Positions 22,339-35,516 are shown, counted from the stretch's first letter. The stretch is DNA of 64,000 bases from Bradyrhizobium diazoefficiens (GCF_018131015.1 NZ_JAFCJJ010000008.1:1-64000), one strand, 5' to 3'. Translations and numbers: made by a program. Notes: generated by a model from the letters alone, not told the origin.

Positions 22339-23547
22339 TCAGGCCCGCGCGTCGGAGGGTGCCCGCTGCTTGAGCAGTTTGGCGCAGGCGAGGCCCAGCA
22401 CCACCATGATCGCAGCGCTCGCAAGCAGGGTCGGCACCTTGCCGCCATGCGCGAGGCCGAGCCCGTAGGCAAGTGGTCCGACCGTCTGTCCCATGAAAAA
22501 GAAGAACGAATGCAGCGACAGCGCGGTAGCGCGCGCCTCGACCGAGAGCTCGCTGGCAAAAACCTGGAGGCAGCCATGGGCCATGTAGAAGCCCCAGCCC
22601 ATCACGATGAGGTTGAGGGTCTGCATCTCCCAGCGCGGCCCGAACGCGACGGCGACGAGTTGCGAGGCGACCAGCGTCATGCCGGCGATCATCATGCCCC
22701 TGACGCCGAGCCGCGGCAGGAAGCGCGACACGGTCATGGTGTAGAACAGGCCGCCGACCGCAAAGCCCGCGATCACGATGCCGGCGATCGAGAGCGAGGT
22801 CTGGCCGAGGTCGAACAGGAACGAGGCGATATAGGGAAACAGGCCGAGCACGCAGCAGCCCTCGACGAACACCGCCGCATAGCAGACATAGGCGTTCGGA
22901 TTGGTGAAGATGGTGCGATAGCCGGCCTTCAGCGCCGACAGGCTCGTCTTCGGCGGATGCTTGACCCTGGCGCCGCGAAAGCCGGCCGCGACCGCGATCG
23001 AGGCTGCGATGACGAGCGCGCCGAGCACCGCCAGCACGCCGCGCCAGCCGAGGAAGTCGCCGATCAGGCCGGAGGCCGAGGCGCCCAGCAGATTGCCGGT
23101 CATCGCCCCCGCAAGCGTGCGGCTGATCGCGACCTGGCGTTTCTCCGGACCGACCAGGTCGCTGGTCAGGCTCAGCGCCACCGGAAACACGCCGCCGGAG
23201 CCGATGCCGGCGATGATGCGGGTCGCGAACAGCAGCGGGAACGAGGTCGAGAACGCGCCCAGGATGTTGGCAAGGCCGAGCAGCGCAAGGCAGCCGATCA
23301 TCAGCCGTGTCTTGCCGAACAGATCGGCGGCGGCGCCAATCACCGGCTGGATGATCGCGAAGGTGAAGGCGAACACCGCGGCAAAGCCGGCGGCGGTCGC
23401 GATGCTGACGCCGAAATCCTCGGCGACGTGCGGCAGCACCGGATCGAGCGCGCGCGCCGAGAGCGCCGCGGCGAAGCTTGCACCGGAGATGACGTAGAGC
23501 GCCGCCGGCAAGCCGTGATCGTGCGGCCGCGCCTCGCCTTGCTGCAT
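22339..23547 (-). CDS. Major facilitator superfamily transporter
   Basis: A 402-residue inner-membrane protein with about twelve hydrophobic segments. Residues from about 17 to 190 form the first six-helix bundle, with [12 protein letters not shown] between helices 2 and 3 as the MFS signature loop, and [20 protein letters not shown] further on. It resembles the drug/arabinose-efflux branch of the superfamily. The ATG shares its A with the TGA of kdsA (TGATG), so translation is coupled to kdsA. That makes export or import linked to envelope sugar metabolism conceivable, but the substrate cannot be inferred. Confidence 0.9.
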   Translation of the reverse strand: MQQGEARPHDHGLPAALYVISGASFAAALSARALDPVLPHVAEDFGVSIATAAGFAAVFAFTFAIIQPVIGAAADLFGKTRLMIGCLALLGLANILGAFSTSFPLLFATRIIAGIGSGGVFPVALSLTSDLVGPEKRQVAISRTLAGAMTGNLLGASASGLIGDFLGWRGVLAVLGALVIAASIAVAAGFRGARVKHPPKTSLSALKAGYRTIFTNPNAYVCYAAVFVEGCCVLGLFPYIASFLFDLGQTSLSIAGIVIAGFAVGGLFYTMTVSRFLPRLGVRGMMIAGMTLVASQLVAVAFGPRWEMQTLNLIVMGWGFYMAHGCLQVFASELSVEARATALSLHSFFFFMGQTVGPLAYGLGLAHGGKVPTLLASAAIMVVLGLACAKLLKQRAPSDARA

Positions 23548-24425
23548 CAGCGCGGGTTCTTTGCGAGCGCGTCGAACGCCATCAGGTTGCGGATCAGCCC
23601 TTCGAACTCGCGCAGCGGCACCATGTTGGGCCCGTCGGACGGCGCGCGGTCCGGATCCGGATGGGTTTCGATGAAGACGCCGGCGACACCGACCGCCACC
23701 GCCGCGCGCGCGAGCACCGGCACGAATTCGCGCTCGCCTCCGGACGAGGTCCCCTTCCCGCCCGGCTGCTGCACCGAATGGGTGGCATCGAAGATCACGG
23801 GCGCACCGGTGGTGCGGGCCATGATCGGCAGCGCGCGCATGTCGGAGACCAATGTGTTGTAGCCGAAGGAGGCGCCGCGCTCGGTGACGAGCACGTTGGG
23901 ATTGCCCGCGCCCGTGATCTTGGCGACGACATTGGCCATGTCCCAGGGCGCCAGGAACTGGCCCTTCTTGACGTTGACGACCTTGCCGGTGGCGGCCGCA
24001 GCCAGCAGCAGATCGGTCTGCCGGCACAGGAAGGCCGGGATCTGCAGCACGTCCGCGGCCTGCGCCACCTCGGCGCATTGCGCGGCGTCGTGCACGTCGG
24101 TCAGCACGGGCAGGCCCAGCGCGGAACGGATCTCGGCGAAGATCGGCAGCGACTGCGTCAAGCCGAGGCCGCGCGCGGCCGAGGCGCTGGTGCGGTTGGC
24201 CTTGTCGAAGGAGGTCTTGTAGACGAGGCCGACCTTGAGGCGCGCGGCGATCTCCTTCAGCGCGGAAGCCACCTCCAGCGCATGCTGGCGGCTCTCGAGC
24301 TGGCAGGGTCCTGCAATGATCGAGATCGGCAACTCGTTGCCGAACCTGACCGTGCCAATGGTGACGACCGGCGCCGCTGACTGCGAAGAGCTCAAGGCCA
24401 AATACCCTCGTTTCGCCGCGACCAT
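23547..24425 (-). CDS. kdsA: 3-deoxy-8-phosphooctulonate synthase
   Basis: Condenses phosphoenolpyruvate with arabinose 5-phosphate to make KDO 8-phosphate for lipopolysaccharide. The frame gives 292 residues, with [14 protein letters not shown], the [17 protein letters not shown] loop, [16 protein letters not shown], and [12 protein letters not shown]. The cysteine in IAGPC is the metal ligand of the metal-dependent class; E. coli-type enzymes have asparagine there. The true start may be a few codons inside the frame, since [10 protein letters not shown] precedes the region that usually begins these proteins. It overlaps the MFS gene by one base and lies downstream of the NIPSNAP and pyrG genes. 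Confidence 0.95.
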   Translation of the reverse strand: MVAAKRGYLALSSSQSAAPVVTIGTVRFGNELPISIIAGPCQLESRQHALEVASALKEIAARLKVGLVYKTSFDKANRTSASAARGLGLTQSLPIFAEIRSALGLPVLTDVHDAAQCAEVAQAADVLQIPAFLCRQTDLLLAAAATGKVVNVKKGQFLAPWDMANVVAKITGAGNPNVLVTERGASFGYNTLVSDMRALPIMARTTGAPVIFDATHSVQQPGGKGTSSGGEREFVPVLARAAVAVGVAGVFIETHPDPDRAPSDGPNMVPLREFEGLIRNLMAFDALAKNPR

Positions 24426-24510
24426 AGCGGCGATGAGGGGCGGATCAACCCTATTCCGCCCGTGGCCGTTCGAATATCAGGGTTGCGCCGGGCAGCCGCG
24501 CCGGCGGGCG

Positions 24511-24837
24511 CTATTTCACCGAGGAGAAGGCGGTGGGCGTCAGGATCTGGCTGACGATGTTGGCGAGGATCTGGCCGTCGGCCTCGGACTTTGCCCGCGC
24601 ATCGATCCAGTCCGGATCGCTCTGGAACGCGGTCCACTTCTTCTCGCGCTCGGCAAGCGACTCCCAGGCCAGGAAATAGGTCAGCTCCTGGTTGGACTCG
24701 CCGATCAGGGTGGTGAAGAATCCGGCCTGCCGGATGCCGTGCTTCTCCCAAATCTTCAGCGTCGCCGTCTCGAACCGCTTCAGCAGCGCCGGCAGGCGGC
24801 CGGGCAAACAGCGATAGACGCGCATTTCGTAGATCAT
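24511..24837 (-). CDS. NIPSNAP-family protein
   Basis: A 108-residue alpha/beta-barrel ferredoxin-like protein. It has the characteristic start MIYEMRVYRCLPGRLPALLK and the core IGESNQELTYFLAWESLAER, with the W...F...DPDW pattern near the middle. NIPSNAP proteins form dimers; their bacterial functions are poorly known and range from monooxygenase-like to structural roles. AGGGAG ahead of the ATG is a good ribosome binding site. It lies between pyrG and kdsA on the same strand, with gaps of 82 and 85 bp. Confidence 0.9.
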   Translation of the reverse strand: MIYEMRVYRCLPGRLPALLKRFETATLKIWEKHGIRQAGFFTTLIGESNQELTYFLAWESLAEREKKWTAFQSDPDWIDARAKSEADGQILANIVSQILTPTAFSSVK

Positions 24838-24919
24838 CGGACTTCACTCCCTGCCTTGTTGTTCTTGCGGCAGGGAGTTGTCGCAACAAACGGTGCGATC
24901 GTCAAAGGGAGAGAACGCG

Positions 24920-26563
<1,644 letters not shown>

Positions 26564-26717
26564 CTAATCCCTCGAATTCGATTCGCCAAAGCGATTCGTA
26601 TTCCGCCCCAAAGATTTTGCGGGCCTGTGGGTGAGTCAAAACTGGGAGTTGTAACAGTGCCTTGATGGGGATTGTTGATGCAGGATGCCAGCCGGCGCCC
26701 TGCATGGCCCCCCTGCG

Positions 26718-27104
26718 TTATTGCGAGCGCGGTACCTGCGGGCCGGCAGGCGCCTGATTCTGCTGCTGCTCGTCGGCCTTCTTCAGCGAATCCAGGATGC
26801 CGCCCGACGTCGGGGGCGCGACCGGCGATCCACCGGCGGGCTGGGTCTGCGACGCCGGCTGGCTGATGATCGACGACGGCTTGCGGTCGTAGCCGGCATA
26901 CCAGGACAGGAACAGGCTGGTGATGAAGAAGCCGACCGCCAAGATCGCAGTCGTGCGGGTCAGGAGGTTCGCGGTGCCGCGGCTCGACATGAAGCCCGCG
27001 CCTCCTCCCATGCCGAGGCCGCCGCCTTCCGACTTCTGCAGCAGGACGGCGCCGATCATGACGGCAACGATCATGAGATGGATGACGATGACAACGGTCT
27101 GCAT
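26718..27104 (-). CDS. secG: Preprotein translocase subunit SecG
   Basis: A small subunit of the SecYEG protein-conducting channel in the inner membrane. The 128 residues show two transmembrane helices (about 2-22 and 52-72) separated by the conserved glycine-rich loop KSEGGGLGMGGGAGFMSSRG, which is the SecG signature. The C-terminal ~50 residues are Pro/Gln/Ser-rich and likely disordered, typical of alphaproteobacterial SecG. It sits between tpiA and pyrG, its usual neighbours. Confidence 0.94.
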   Translation of the reverse strand: MQTVVIVIHLMIVAVMIGAVLLQKSEGGGLGMGGGAGFMSSRGTANLLTRTTAILAVGFFITSLFLSWYAGYDRKPSSIISQPASQTQPAGGSPVAPPTSGGILDSLKKADEQQQNQAPAGPQVPRSQ

Positions 27105-27266
27105 AGTATCCTTCCGTCACAAGCCGACAGCGCCGGTACCGGCAGCCGATCGCGCTTCGCGGGTTTTCCTGAAGTTGCGCGGTGTTACACGATCGCAAGA
27201 GGCATTGCCACCCCCGATCAGTCCCGATCTGCGCCTTGCCCCTTCAGTCCGGGGGCAACCCCTTAC

Positions 27267-28022
27267 CTAGGGGCAGCCCTTGGCGATCGCAAGGAAATCG
27301 GCCGCCTTCAGGCTGGCGCCGCCGACCAGCGCGCCGTTGACGTTCGCGACCGCCATCAGCTCCGCGGCATTGGACGGCTTGACCGAGCCGCCATAGAGGA
27401 TGCGCATCCGGCCGCCCTCGGCCTTGAACCGCGAGGTCAGGAATTCGCGGATAAAGCCATGAATCTGCTCGACATCCTTGGCCGTGGGGGTCAAGCCGGT
27501 GCCGATCGCCCAAACCGGCTCGTAGGCTACGACCAGATTAGCGGCGGTGGAACCGGGCGGCAGCGAGCCGTCGAGCTGGCCGCGCAGGATATCGAGGGTC
27601 TGGCCTGCATCGCGCTGGCCTTGCGTCTCGCCGATGCAGACGATCGCGACCACCCCGGCCCGCCAGGCGGCTTCCGCCTTTTGCCGCACCAGGGCATCGC
27701 CCTCGCCATGATCGGCGCGACGCTCGGAATGGCCGACGATGATGGCGGAGGCGCCGGCATCGGCCAGCATCTCGGCGGCGATATCGCCGGTGTGGGCGCC
27801 GGAGGCCTTGGTGTGGCAATCCTGCGCGCCAACGGCGACCGGCTTGCCCCTCGCCTTGGCCGCGAAGGCCGCGATCAGGGTCGCCGGCGGGCAGACCAGG
27901 AGGTCGGCCTTGGCGGTCACCTCTGCCGCGCCGCTGAGCATGGCATCGAATTCGGCAGTCGAGGCCTTCAGGCCGTTCATTTTCCAGTTTCCGGCGATCA
28001 GCGGGCGGATGGCGTCGGTCAT
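27267..28022 (-). CDS. tpiA: Triosephosphate isomerase
   Basis: Interconverts dihydroxyacetone phosphate and glyceraldehyde 3-phosphate. The 251-residue TIM barrel keeps the catalytic lysine in GNWKMNG, the histidine in VGHSERR, the glutamate in [11 protein letters not shown] and the phosphate loop [12 protein letters not shown]. It is divergent from the PpiD-like gene; the 223 bp at 28023-28245 would hold both promoters. In the other direction secG follows after 162 bp. Confidence 0.96.
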   Translation of the reverse strand: MTDAIRPLIAGNWKMNGLKASTAEFDAMLSGAAEVTAKADLLVCPPATLIAAFAAKARGKPVAVGAQDCHTKASGAHTGDIAAEMLADAGASAIIVGHSERRADHGEGDALVRQKAEAAWRAGVVAIVCIGETQGQRDAGQTLDILRGQLDGSLPPGSTAANLVVAYEPVWAIGTGLTPTAKDVEQIHGFIREFLTSRFKAEGGRMRILYGGSVKPSNAAELMAVANVNGALVGGASLKAADFLAIAKGCP

Positions 28023-28245
28023 GTCAAATTCCAGCGAAAATTGCGTTTGGGGATGCGCTAGCAGAGGTACCGCGGCAGTTCCAGAGACCGGGGGTCTTAA
28101 CCGCAGCTTCGGGGCACCAGGTGGACCGAGGTTGCGGGGCGAAAGCCGCCACTTTATGATGCCATATCAATTTGGTGACGCGCTTTTGCGGAATCTGCAT
28201 TAAAGACGCGCTCCCGTTCCCCTCCTGCCAAACAAGTTGGACCAA

Positions 28246-30147
28246 ATGCTTCGAGGAATGCGCAAGGCCTCATCAAACTGGCTCGGCAAGACCATTATGG
28301 CCATCGTGATGGGCGTGCTGATCATCAGTTTCGGCGTCTGGGGCATCGCCGACATCTTCCGCGGCTTCGGGCAATCCACGGTGGCCAAGATCGGCCGCAC
28401 CGAGATTTCGCTGAACGAGTTCCGTCAGATCTATACCGACCGCCTGCAGCAGATCGGCCGTCAGTTCGGCCGCCCGCTGACGCCCGACCAGGCGCGTGCC
28501 TTCGGCATCGACCGACAGGTGCTGCAGCAGACCATTGCCGAAGCCGCCCTCGACGAGGAGGCGCGCCGGATCGGGCTCGGCCAGTCCGACGACCAGATCC
28601 GCCAGGTCATCATGAACGACCCGAACTTCAAGGGCGTCGGCGGCAATTTCGATGCGAACCGCTTCCAGGCCATGATCCGCAATTTCGGCTACACCGAGCA
28701 GCGCTACGTCTCCGAGCAGCGCAAGGTGTCGCTGCGGCGGCAGATCACCGGCACGATCGGCGCCGGCCTCGAGCCGCCGAAGACGATGCTCGAGGTGATG
28801 ACGCGCTACCAGAACGAGCAGCGCGCGATCGAATTCGTCAAGCTCGATGCCGCGCAGGCAGGCCAGATCGACCCGCCCTCGCCCGAGGCGATCGCCGCCT
28901 ATTTCGAGGATCACAAGGCCCAGTTCCGCGCGCCCGAATACCGCAAGATCGCCTTTGTCGTGATCTCGCCGGAGGAGATCGGCAAATGGAGCGACGTGTC
29001 CGACGAGGACGCCAGGAAGGTCTTCGAGCAGCGCAAGGACCGGCTTGGCTCGCCTGAGAAGCGCCAGATCCACCAGATCGTGTTCCCCAACGCCGCCGAG
29101 GCCCAGGCCGCGCGCGAGCGCCTCGTCGGCGGGCTGTCGTTCGAGGACCTCGGCAAGGAACGCGGACTGACCGCCTCCGACGTCGATCTCGGGCTGGTGA
29201 CGAAGTCGTCGCTCGACCCGGCGATCGGAGACGCCGCCTTCTCGCTTCCGGTCGGTGAGATCAGCCAGCCGATCCAGGGCCGCCTCGGCACCGCGATCGT
29301 CAAGGTCGACACCATCCAGCCGGGGATCGAAGCCGAATACATGAGCGTTGCCGGCGAGATCAAACGCGAGATCGCCACCGAGCGCGCGCGCGTCAAGGTC
29401 GCCGAGCTTCGCGACAAGATGGAGGACGAGCGCGGCGGCGGCGCAAGCGTGGTCGACGCGTCGCAGAAGCTTGGCCTCGCGCCCGTCACCCTCGACGCGG
29501 TCGACCGCTCCGGCCGCGGCCCGGGCGGGCAGCCCCTCGCCAGCATCCCGCAGGGCCTCGACGTGGTGTCGCAGGCCTTCAACAGCGACGTCGGCGTCGA
29601 CAACGATCCGATCTCCTACCGCGGCGGCTATGTCTGGTACGATGTGCTCGCCATCACGCCGTCGCGTGACCGCAGCCTCGACGAGGTCCGCGACCAGGTC
29701 GAGCAGCGCTGGCGCCAGGACCAGGTCGCGACCAAGCTGAAGGCCAAGGCGACCGAGATGGTGCAGAAGCTCGAACAGGGCGGCAAGCTGACTGATGAGG
29801 CCAGCGCGGTCGGCGTCAAGGTCGAGACCGCGGCCGGCTTCAAGCGCGACGATTCGCCTGCCGGCGTGCCCGCTCCTGTCGTGCAAGCGGCCTTCCGCGC
29901 CGCCAAGGACGGCGCCGGCCAGACGCCGATCAGCAACGCCAGCAGCGACGTCGTCGTCTTCCGCGTCACCGAAATCGTCGATCCCCCGGTCGATGCCGCC
30001 TCGGAGGCCGTCAAGAAGCTGAAGGACAGCGTCGACCGCTCGTTGACCGAGGAGCAGATTGCCGCCTACGTCAACAAGCTTGAAACCGATATCGGGACCA
30101 CCATTAATCAGGCCGCCTTCGCGCAGGTGACGGGCGCGAACCAGTAA
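28246..30147 (+). CDS. PpiD-like membrane-anchored peptidyl-prolyl isomerase (SurA N-terminal family)
   Basis: A 633-residue periplasmic folding factor anchored by one N-terminal helix (KTIMAIVMGVLIISFGVWGI). A SurA-N-like chaperone domain follows (about 40-190), then a parvulin-type region (about 255-365, SPEKRQIHQIVFPNA to GRLGTAIVKVDTIQ), and a helical C-terminal chaperone part. In the parvulin region several residues usual for active isomerases are not obvious, so it may act mainly as a chaperone, as reported for E. coli PpiD. The frame opens at a TTG (28237), but the ATG at 28246 has GGA four bases ahead and is preferred. trpD begins 17 bp downstream. Confidence 0.88.
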   Translation: MLRGMRKASSNWLGKTIMAIVMGVLIISFGVWGIADIFRGFGQSTVAKIGRTEISLNEFRQIYTDRLQQIGRQFGRPLTPDQARAFGIDRQVLQQTIAEAALDEEARRIGLGQSDDQIRQVIMNDPNFKGVGGNFDANRFQAMIRNFGYTEQRYVSEQRKVSLRRQITGTIGAGLEPPKTMLEVMTRYQNEQRAIEFVKLDAAQAGQIDPPSPEAIAAYFEDHKAQFRAPEYRKIAFVVISPEEIGKWSDVSDEDARKVFEQRKDRLGSPEKRQIHQIVFPNAAEAQAARERLVGGLSFEDLGKERGLTASDVDLGLVTKSSLDPAIGDAAFSLPVGEISQPIQGRLGTAIVKVDTIQPGIEAEYMSVAGEIKREIATERARVKVAELRDKMEDERGGGASVVDASQKLGLAPVTLDAVDRSGRGPGGQPLASIPQGLDVVSQAFNSDVGVDNDPISYRGGYVWYDVLAITPSRDRSLDEVRDQVEQRWRQDQVATKLKAKATEMVQKLEQGGKLTDEASAVGVKVETAAGFKRDDSPAGVPAPVVQAAFRAAKDGAGQTPISNASSDVVVFRVTEIVDPPVDAASEAVKKLKDSVDRSLTEEQIAAYVNKLETDIGTTINQAAFAQVTGANQ

Positions 30148-30164
30148 TCAGTTGAAAGCACGCG

Positions 30165-31178
<1,014 letters not shown>

Positions 31179-31186
31179 GCCTTGCC

Positions 31187-32008
31187 ATGGCGGACATCCT
31201 GACCAAGATCGAGATCTACAAGCGCGAGGAGATCGCGGCGGCCAAGCGCGCGAAGCCGCTCTCGGTGGTCGAGGCCGAGGCCAGGGCGCAGGCCGCGCCC
31301 CGCGGTTTCGTGCGCGCGATCAGGGCCAAACACGCCGATGGCGACTACGCGCTGATCGCCGAGATCAAGAAGGCCTCTCCCTCCAAGGGGCTGATCCGCG
31401 CCGATTTCGATCCGCCGCTGCTCGCAAAAGCCTATGAGGCCGGCGGCGCCGCCTGCCTGTCGGTGCTGACGGATTCGCCCTCGTTCCAGGGCCATCTCGA
31501 CTTCATGGTGGCGGCGCACGCAGCGACCTCGCTTCCCGTGCTGCGCAAGGACTTCTTGTTCGACACCTACCAGGTGGCGGAAGCCCGCGCGCATGGCGCC
31601 GACTGTATCCTCATCATCATGGCCGCGCTCGAGGACGCCACCGCCAAAGACCTCGAGGACGCGGCGCTGGCGTACGGGATGGACGTGCTGATCGAGATCC
31701 ATGACCGCGCCGAACTCGATCGGGCGCTGAAACTGCGTTCGCCGATGATCGGCGTCAACAACCGCAACCTGCGCACCTTCGAGACCACGCTTGCGACCAG
31801 CGAGGCGCTGGCGCCGCTGATCCCCGGGGACCGCCTGATGGTCGGCGAGAGCGGCATCTTCACGCCCGCGGACCTCGCCCGGCTCGAGCGCGTCGGCATG
31901 TCGACCTTCCTGGTCGGCGAAAGCCTGATGCGGCAGGCCGACGTGACCGCAGCCACGCGCGCGCTGCTCGCGCGCGAGAATGCGGTCCGCGCCACGGGCA
32001 CGCGCTGA
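31187..32008 (+). CDS. trpC: Indole-3-glycerol phosphate synthase
   Basis: Closes the indole ring from carboxyphenylamino-deoxyribulose phosphate. The 273-residue TIM-barrel enzyme starts [16 protein letters not shown] and contains the signature [15 protein letters not shown], the catalytic lysine region [24 protein letters not shown] and the [11 protein letters not shown] phosphate loop. It is monofunctional, not fused to TrpF. The stop is separated from the moaC start by a single base (TGAcATG). Confidence 0.97.
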   Translation: MADILTKIEIYKREEIAAAKRAKPLSVVEAEARAQAAPRGFVRAIRAKHADGDYALIAEIKKASPSKGLIRADFDPPLLAKAYEAGGAACLSVLTDSPSFQGHLDFMVAAHAATSLPVLRKDFLFDTYQVAEARAHGADCILIIMAALEDATAKDLEDAALAYGMDVLIEIHDRAELDRALKLRSPMIGVNNRNLRTFETTLATSEALAPLIPGDRLMVGESGIFTPADLARLERVGMSTFLVGESLMRQADVTAATRALLARENAVRATGTR

Positions 32009-32009
32009 C

Positions 32010-32510
32010 ATGGCGCGCAAGCCGACGGGACAAGCGGGCCCTGCCCTCACCCATATCGGCGCCTCCGGCGAGGCGCGGATGGTGGACGTGTCCGACAAGC
32101 CCGCGACCGAGCGACTGGCCGTCGCCGAGGGACAGGTCGTCATGAGCGAGGCGACACTCGGTTTGGTCGTCTCGGGCAATGCCAAGAAGGGCGACGTGCT
32201 CGGCACCGCGCGCATCGCCGGCATCATGGCGGCCAAGCGTACCTCGGAGCTGATCCCGCTCTGTCATCCGCTCGCCCTGTCGAAGGTCACCCTCGACATC
32301 GAGCCCGACGCGAGCCTGCCGGGATGCCGCGTCCGCGCCAGCGTGAAGGTGACCGGCCCGACCGGCGTCGAGATGGAGGCGCTCACCGCGGTTTCGGTCG
32401 CCTGCCTCACCATCTACGACATGATCAAGGCGGTCGAGCGGGGCGTGCGCATCGAAGGCATCCATCTCGTCGAGAAGCTCGGCGGCAAGTCCGGCCATTA
32501 CCGCGCCTGA
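32010..32510 (+). CDS. moaC: Cyclic pyranopterin monophosphate synthase
   Basis: With MoaA it converts GTP to cyclic pyranopterin monophosphate, the first step of molybdenum cofactor synthesis. The 166 residues contain [15 protein letters not shown], the active-site [30 protein letters not shown] and the C-terminal KLGGKSGHY, all typical. Translation is coupled to trpC. In related genomes moeA usually follows soon; here about 12 kb intervenes. Confidence 0.96.
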   Translation: MARKPTGQAGPALTHIGASGEARMVDVSDKPATERLAVAEGQVVMSEATLGLVVSGNAKKGDVLGTARIAGIMAAKRTSELIPLCHPLALSKVTLDIEPDASLPGCRVRASVKVTGPTGVEMEALTAVSVACLTIYDMIKAVERGVRIEGIHLVEKLGGKSGHYRA

Positions 32511-32675
32511 GCCCAGGGGTTACTGCATACCTGCGCGCACGCGCGATTAACGTTGCATTAACCGCGCCGCCCAACTTCGTTCCCGCATCAACTTCGCCTC
32601 CACATCGTTTCCGTAAACCGACGGGTGTTCTCTGGATCAAGAACTGATCCCGGCGTGTGCACGGCAACGATCGAG

Positions 32676-35396
32676 ATGATGACGAGATACGGCAGCCGCC
32701 TTCTTGACCAGATCCTTGTGCGCAGCGGACCGATCCGCTGGCTGGTGGTGGGCGGAGTTTTCCTGATTGCGGCGATCGCCCTCGGCGCGGTGCTGATGGC
32801 GCAGAACTTCCGCGAGCGCGCGCTGCGCAACAGTGCGCGCGAGCTCGAAAACACCGTGCTGCTGCTCGCCCATCATTTCGACCAGCAATTGCAGGACTTC
32901 GCAGTCATCCAGAAGGATTTCGTCGGCCACGTCCGCGCGCAGGGAATCTCGAACGCCGAGGACTACCGCAAGCGCCTCTCCGGGCAGGACGTGCACCGCA
33001 TGCTGCGCTCGAAGATCGAGGCGCTGCCCTATATGGGCGGCGTCAACGTCATCGATGCCGACGGCAATCTGATCAATTCGTCGGCGGCATGGCCGGCGCC
33101 GAAGGTCAACGTGGCCGACCGGTCCTATTTCCGGACCTTCAGGTACGACCCCAAGGCGCCCGAGGTGCTGATCGAGCCGGTGTACAGCCGCATTTCCGGC
33201 GTCTGGACCATCGTGATCGTGCGCAAGATCACCGGGCCGAACGGCGAGTTCTTGGGCGTGGTCGGGCGCGGCATCGAACCCGCCAATTTCGAGAAATTCT
33301 TCGAGTCCGTGATGCTCGGTGAAGGCGCCTCGATCTCGATGCTGCATCGCGACGGCACGCTTCTCGCCCGCTACCCCCATTCGAACGATCTGATGGGCCG
33401 CAATTTCAGGAACGGCTCGTTCGACAAGCAACGCGTCTTCAACCTCGATCATTTCGGCGGCCGGTTCGTGAGCCCGGTCGACGGCGACGACCGGCTGATA
33501 GCGGCCCGCGCCCTGCCCCACTTCCCGATCCTGATGATGGCCACCACGACGCGCGCGGCGGCCCTTGCCGACTGGCGCGAGCAGATCAACATCCTGATCT
33601 CGGTCGCGGCATCTTCGGCCCTCGCCATTGCGGGCGTGCTGATCGCGATCGTGCGCAAGCTGCTGGAGCAGCACCGGCTCTCGCGGGAACGGCTGACGCT
33701 GGAGAAGCAGCGCCTCGATTACGCCGTCAACAACATGACGCAAGGCCTGCTGCTGTTCGACGCAGCGCAACGGCTCGTCGTGTGCAACCAGCGCTATGTC
33801 GAGATGTACGGGCTTTCGACCAAGGTCGTGAAGCCCGGGTCGAGCTTCCGCGACATCATCGCGCATCGCAAGGCGACCGGCTCCTTCACCGGCAACGTCG
33901 ATCAATATGTCGCGCGGGTGCTGCGCGACATCCATGTGCGCAATTCCATGGTGGTGGACACCGCCGACGGGCGCTCGATCCACATCCTCAACGAGCCGCT
34001 CGGAGACGGCGGCTGGGTGGCGACGCACGAGGACATCACCGAGCGGCGCCGCACCGAGGAGCGCATTACGCATCTCGCCCATTATGACGCCCTTACCGAC
34101 CTGCCCAACCGCGCCATGTTCCACGAGCACCTGCGGCAGGAGCTGGCCGCACTCATGGCCGGCGAGGAGCTCGCGGTGCACTATATCGACATCGACGAGT
34201 TCAAGGGCGTCAATGACGCGCTCGGGCACCTCGTCGGCGACGAGCTCTTGAAGTCGGTCGCCACCAGCCTGCGTTGCTGCGCCGGCCCGTCGGACTTCGT
34301 GGCGCGGCTCGGCGGCGACGAATTCGCCATCGTGCAGAGCGCGGTGACGTCGGTGGACCAGGTTAACGATCTCGTGGCGCGGGTGTTCGCGGCGATCCGC
34401 ACCCCCTTCGACTGCATGGGCCACCATCTCACCACCGACGCCAGCATCGGCATCGCGCTGGCGCCGCAACACGGCACCGCGCTCGACCAGATCCTCAAGA
34501 ACGCGGACATGGCGATGTATGCCGCCAAGGCCGCCGGCCGCCGCACCTATCGTTTCTTCGAGCCGGAGATGGACGCGAAGGTGCGCGAGCGCCGGCAGCT
34601 CGAAATCGATCTGCGCCACGCCATCGCCCATGGTGGTCTCGAGGTCTATTATCAGCCCTGTCTCAGCCTGAAGGACGACCGCATCACCGGCTGCGAGGCA
34701 CTGGTGCGCTGGCGTCATCCCGAGCGCGGCATGGTTTCGCCGGCCGAGTTCATCCCGATCGCGGAGGACACCGGGCTCATCAACGAGATCGGCGAATGGG
34801 TGCTGGCGACGGCCTGCCGCGACGCCGCCAGGTGGCCCGACGACATCCGTCTCGCCGTCAACGTCTCGCCGGTGCAGTTCAAGAGCGGCACGCTGGCGCT
34901 GAAGATCATGTCGGCGCTCGCCGCCTCCAACCTGCCGGCGAGCCGGCTCGAGCTCGAGATCACCGAGGCGGTGCTGATCCGCGACGACGACACCGCGCTT
35001 GCGATCCTGCACCGGCTCCGCGCCATCGGCGTGCGCATCGCGCTCGACGATTTCGGCACCGGCTACTCCTCGCTGAGCTATTTGCACCGCTTCCCGTTCG
35101 ACAAGATCAAGATCGACCGCTGCTTCGTCGATGACATCGCCGGCCCCGACGGCTCCGCCAGCATCGTGCAGGCCGTGGTCAATCTCGCCAGCGCCCGCCG
35201 CATGACCACGACGGCCGAGGGCGTCGAGACGGTGGAGCAGCAGCGCCTGCTGCGCTCGCTCGGCTGCTCGGAGATGCAAGGCTATCTGTTCAGCGCGGCC
35301 AAGCCGGCCGACAAGGTGCTGGAGCTGTTCGCGCTGCATCGCAGCCGGCTCGCCCAGCGCGGCGGCCAGGAAGGCCGCCGCCGCGAGGCAGGCTAG
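32676..35396 (+). CDS. Membrane-bound GGDEF/EAL cyclic-di-GMP protein with periplasmic dCache-like sensor
   Basis: A 906-residue signalling protein. It has an N-terminal membrane helix (about 23-45), a periplasmic sensor region (about 46-300) with the GGVNVIDADGNLINSS and DRSYFRTFRYDP features of dCache domains, a second membrane helix, a PAS domain (about 345-460), a GGDEF domain with an intact GGDEF at 546-550, and an EAL domain with EAL at 674-676 and EITE, DDFGTG, EGVET motifs. Both catalytic cores look complete, so it may make and degrade c-di-GMP. The product-inhibition site before GGDEF reads GPSD in place of RxxD. ATG 32676 or 32679 may start it. Confidence 0.93.
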   Translation: MMTRYGSRLLDQILVRSGPIRWLVVGGVFLIAAIALGAVLMAQNFRERALRNSARELENTVLLLAHHFDQQLQDFAVIQKDFVGHVRAQGISNAEDYRKRLSGQDVHRMLRSKIEALPYMGGVNVIDADGNLINSSAAWPAPKVNVADRSYFRTFRYDPKAPEVLIEPVYSRISGVWTIVIVRKITGPNGEFLGVVGRGIEPANFEKFFESVMLGEGASISMLHRDGTLLARYPHSNDLMGRNFRNGSFDKQRVFNLDHFGGRFVSPVDGDDRLIAARALPHFPILMMATTTRAAALADWREQINILISVAASSALAIAGVLIAIVRKLLEQHRLSRERLTLEKQRLDYAVNNMTQGLLLFDAAQRLVVCNQRYVEMYGLSTKVVKPGSSFRDIIAHRKATGSFTGNVDQYVARVLRDIHVRNSMVVDTADGRSIHILNEPLGDGGWVATHEDITERRRTEERITHLAHYDALTDLPNRAMFHEHLRQELAALMAGEELAVHYIDIDEFKGVNDALGHLVGDELLKSVATSLRCCAGPSDFVARLGGDEFAIVQSAVTSVDQVNDLVARVFAAIRTPFDCMGHHLTTDASIGIALAPQHGTALDQILKNADMAMYAAKAAGRRTYRFFEPEMDAKVRERRQLEIDLRHAIAHGGLEVYYQPCLSLKDDRITGCEALVRWRHPERGMVSPAEFIPIAEDTGLINEIGEWVLATACRDAARWPDDIRLAVNVSPVQFKSGTLALKIMSALAASNLPASRLELEITEAVLIRDDDTALAILHRLRAIGVRIALDDFGTGYSSLSYLHRFPFDKIKIDRCFVDDIAGPDGSASIVQAVVNLASARRMTTTAEGVETVEQQRLLRSLGCSEMQGYLFSAAKPADKVLELFALHRSRLAQRGGQEGRRREAG

Positions 35397-35464
35397 CTCG
35401 CCACAGCCGCCGCAAGGCGCCCTTGCAGCAATGAAGCGGGCTGAGGCGCGTCCCAAAACGAATT

Positions 35465-35494
35465 CGCCCGGGAGCGGTCATCCGCACCCGGGCG
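35465..35494. terminator. Hairpin between convergent GGDEF/EAL and ctpA genes
   Basis: CGCCCGGG (35465-35472) pairs with CCCGGGCG (35487-35494) around a 14-base loop. It lies between two convergent stop codons (35396 and 35517), so it could serve both strands. The T-tract is weak. Confidence 0.55.
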
Positions 35495-35516
35495 ATATCA
35501 GGAAATCGCAGTGGGT

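Noticed and set aside
32637-35456. 939-codon open frame on the minus strand, antisense to the GGDEF/EAL gene
   Set aside because: The translation is Ala/Arg/Gly/Val/His-rich without recognisable motifs, while the plus strand encodes a complete signalling protein. Long antisense frames are expected at this GC content.
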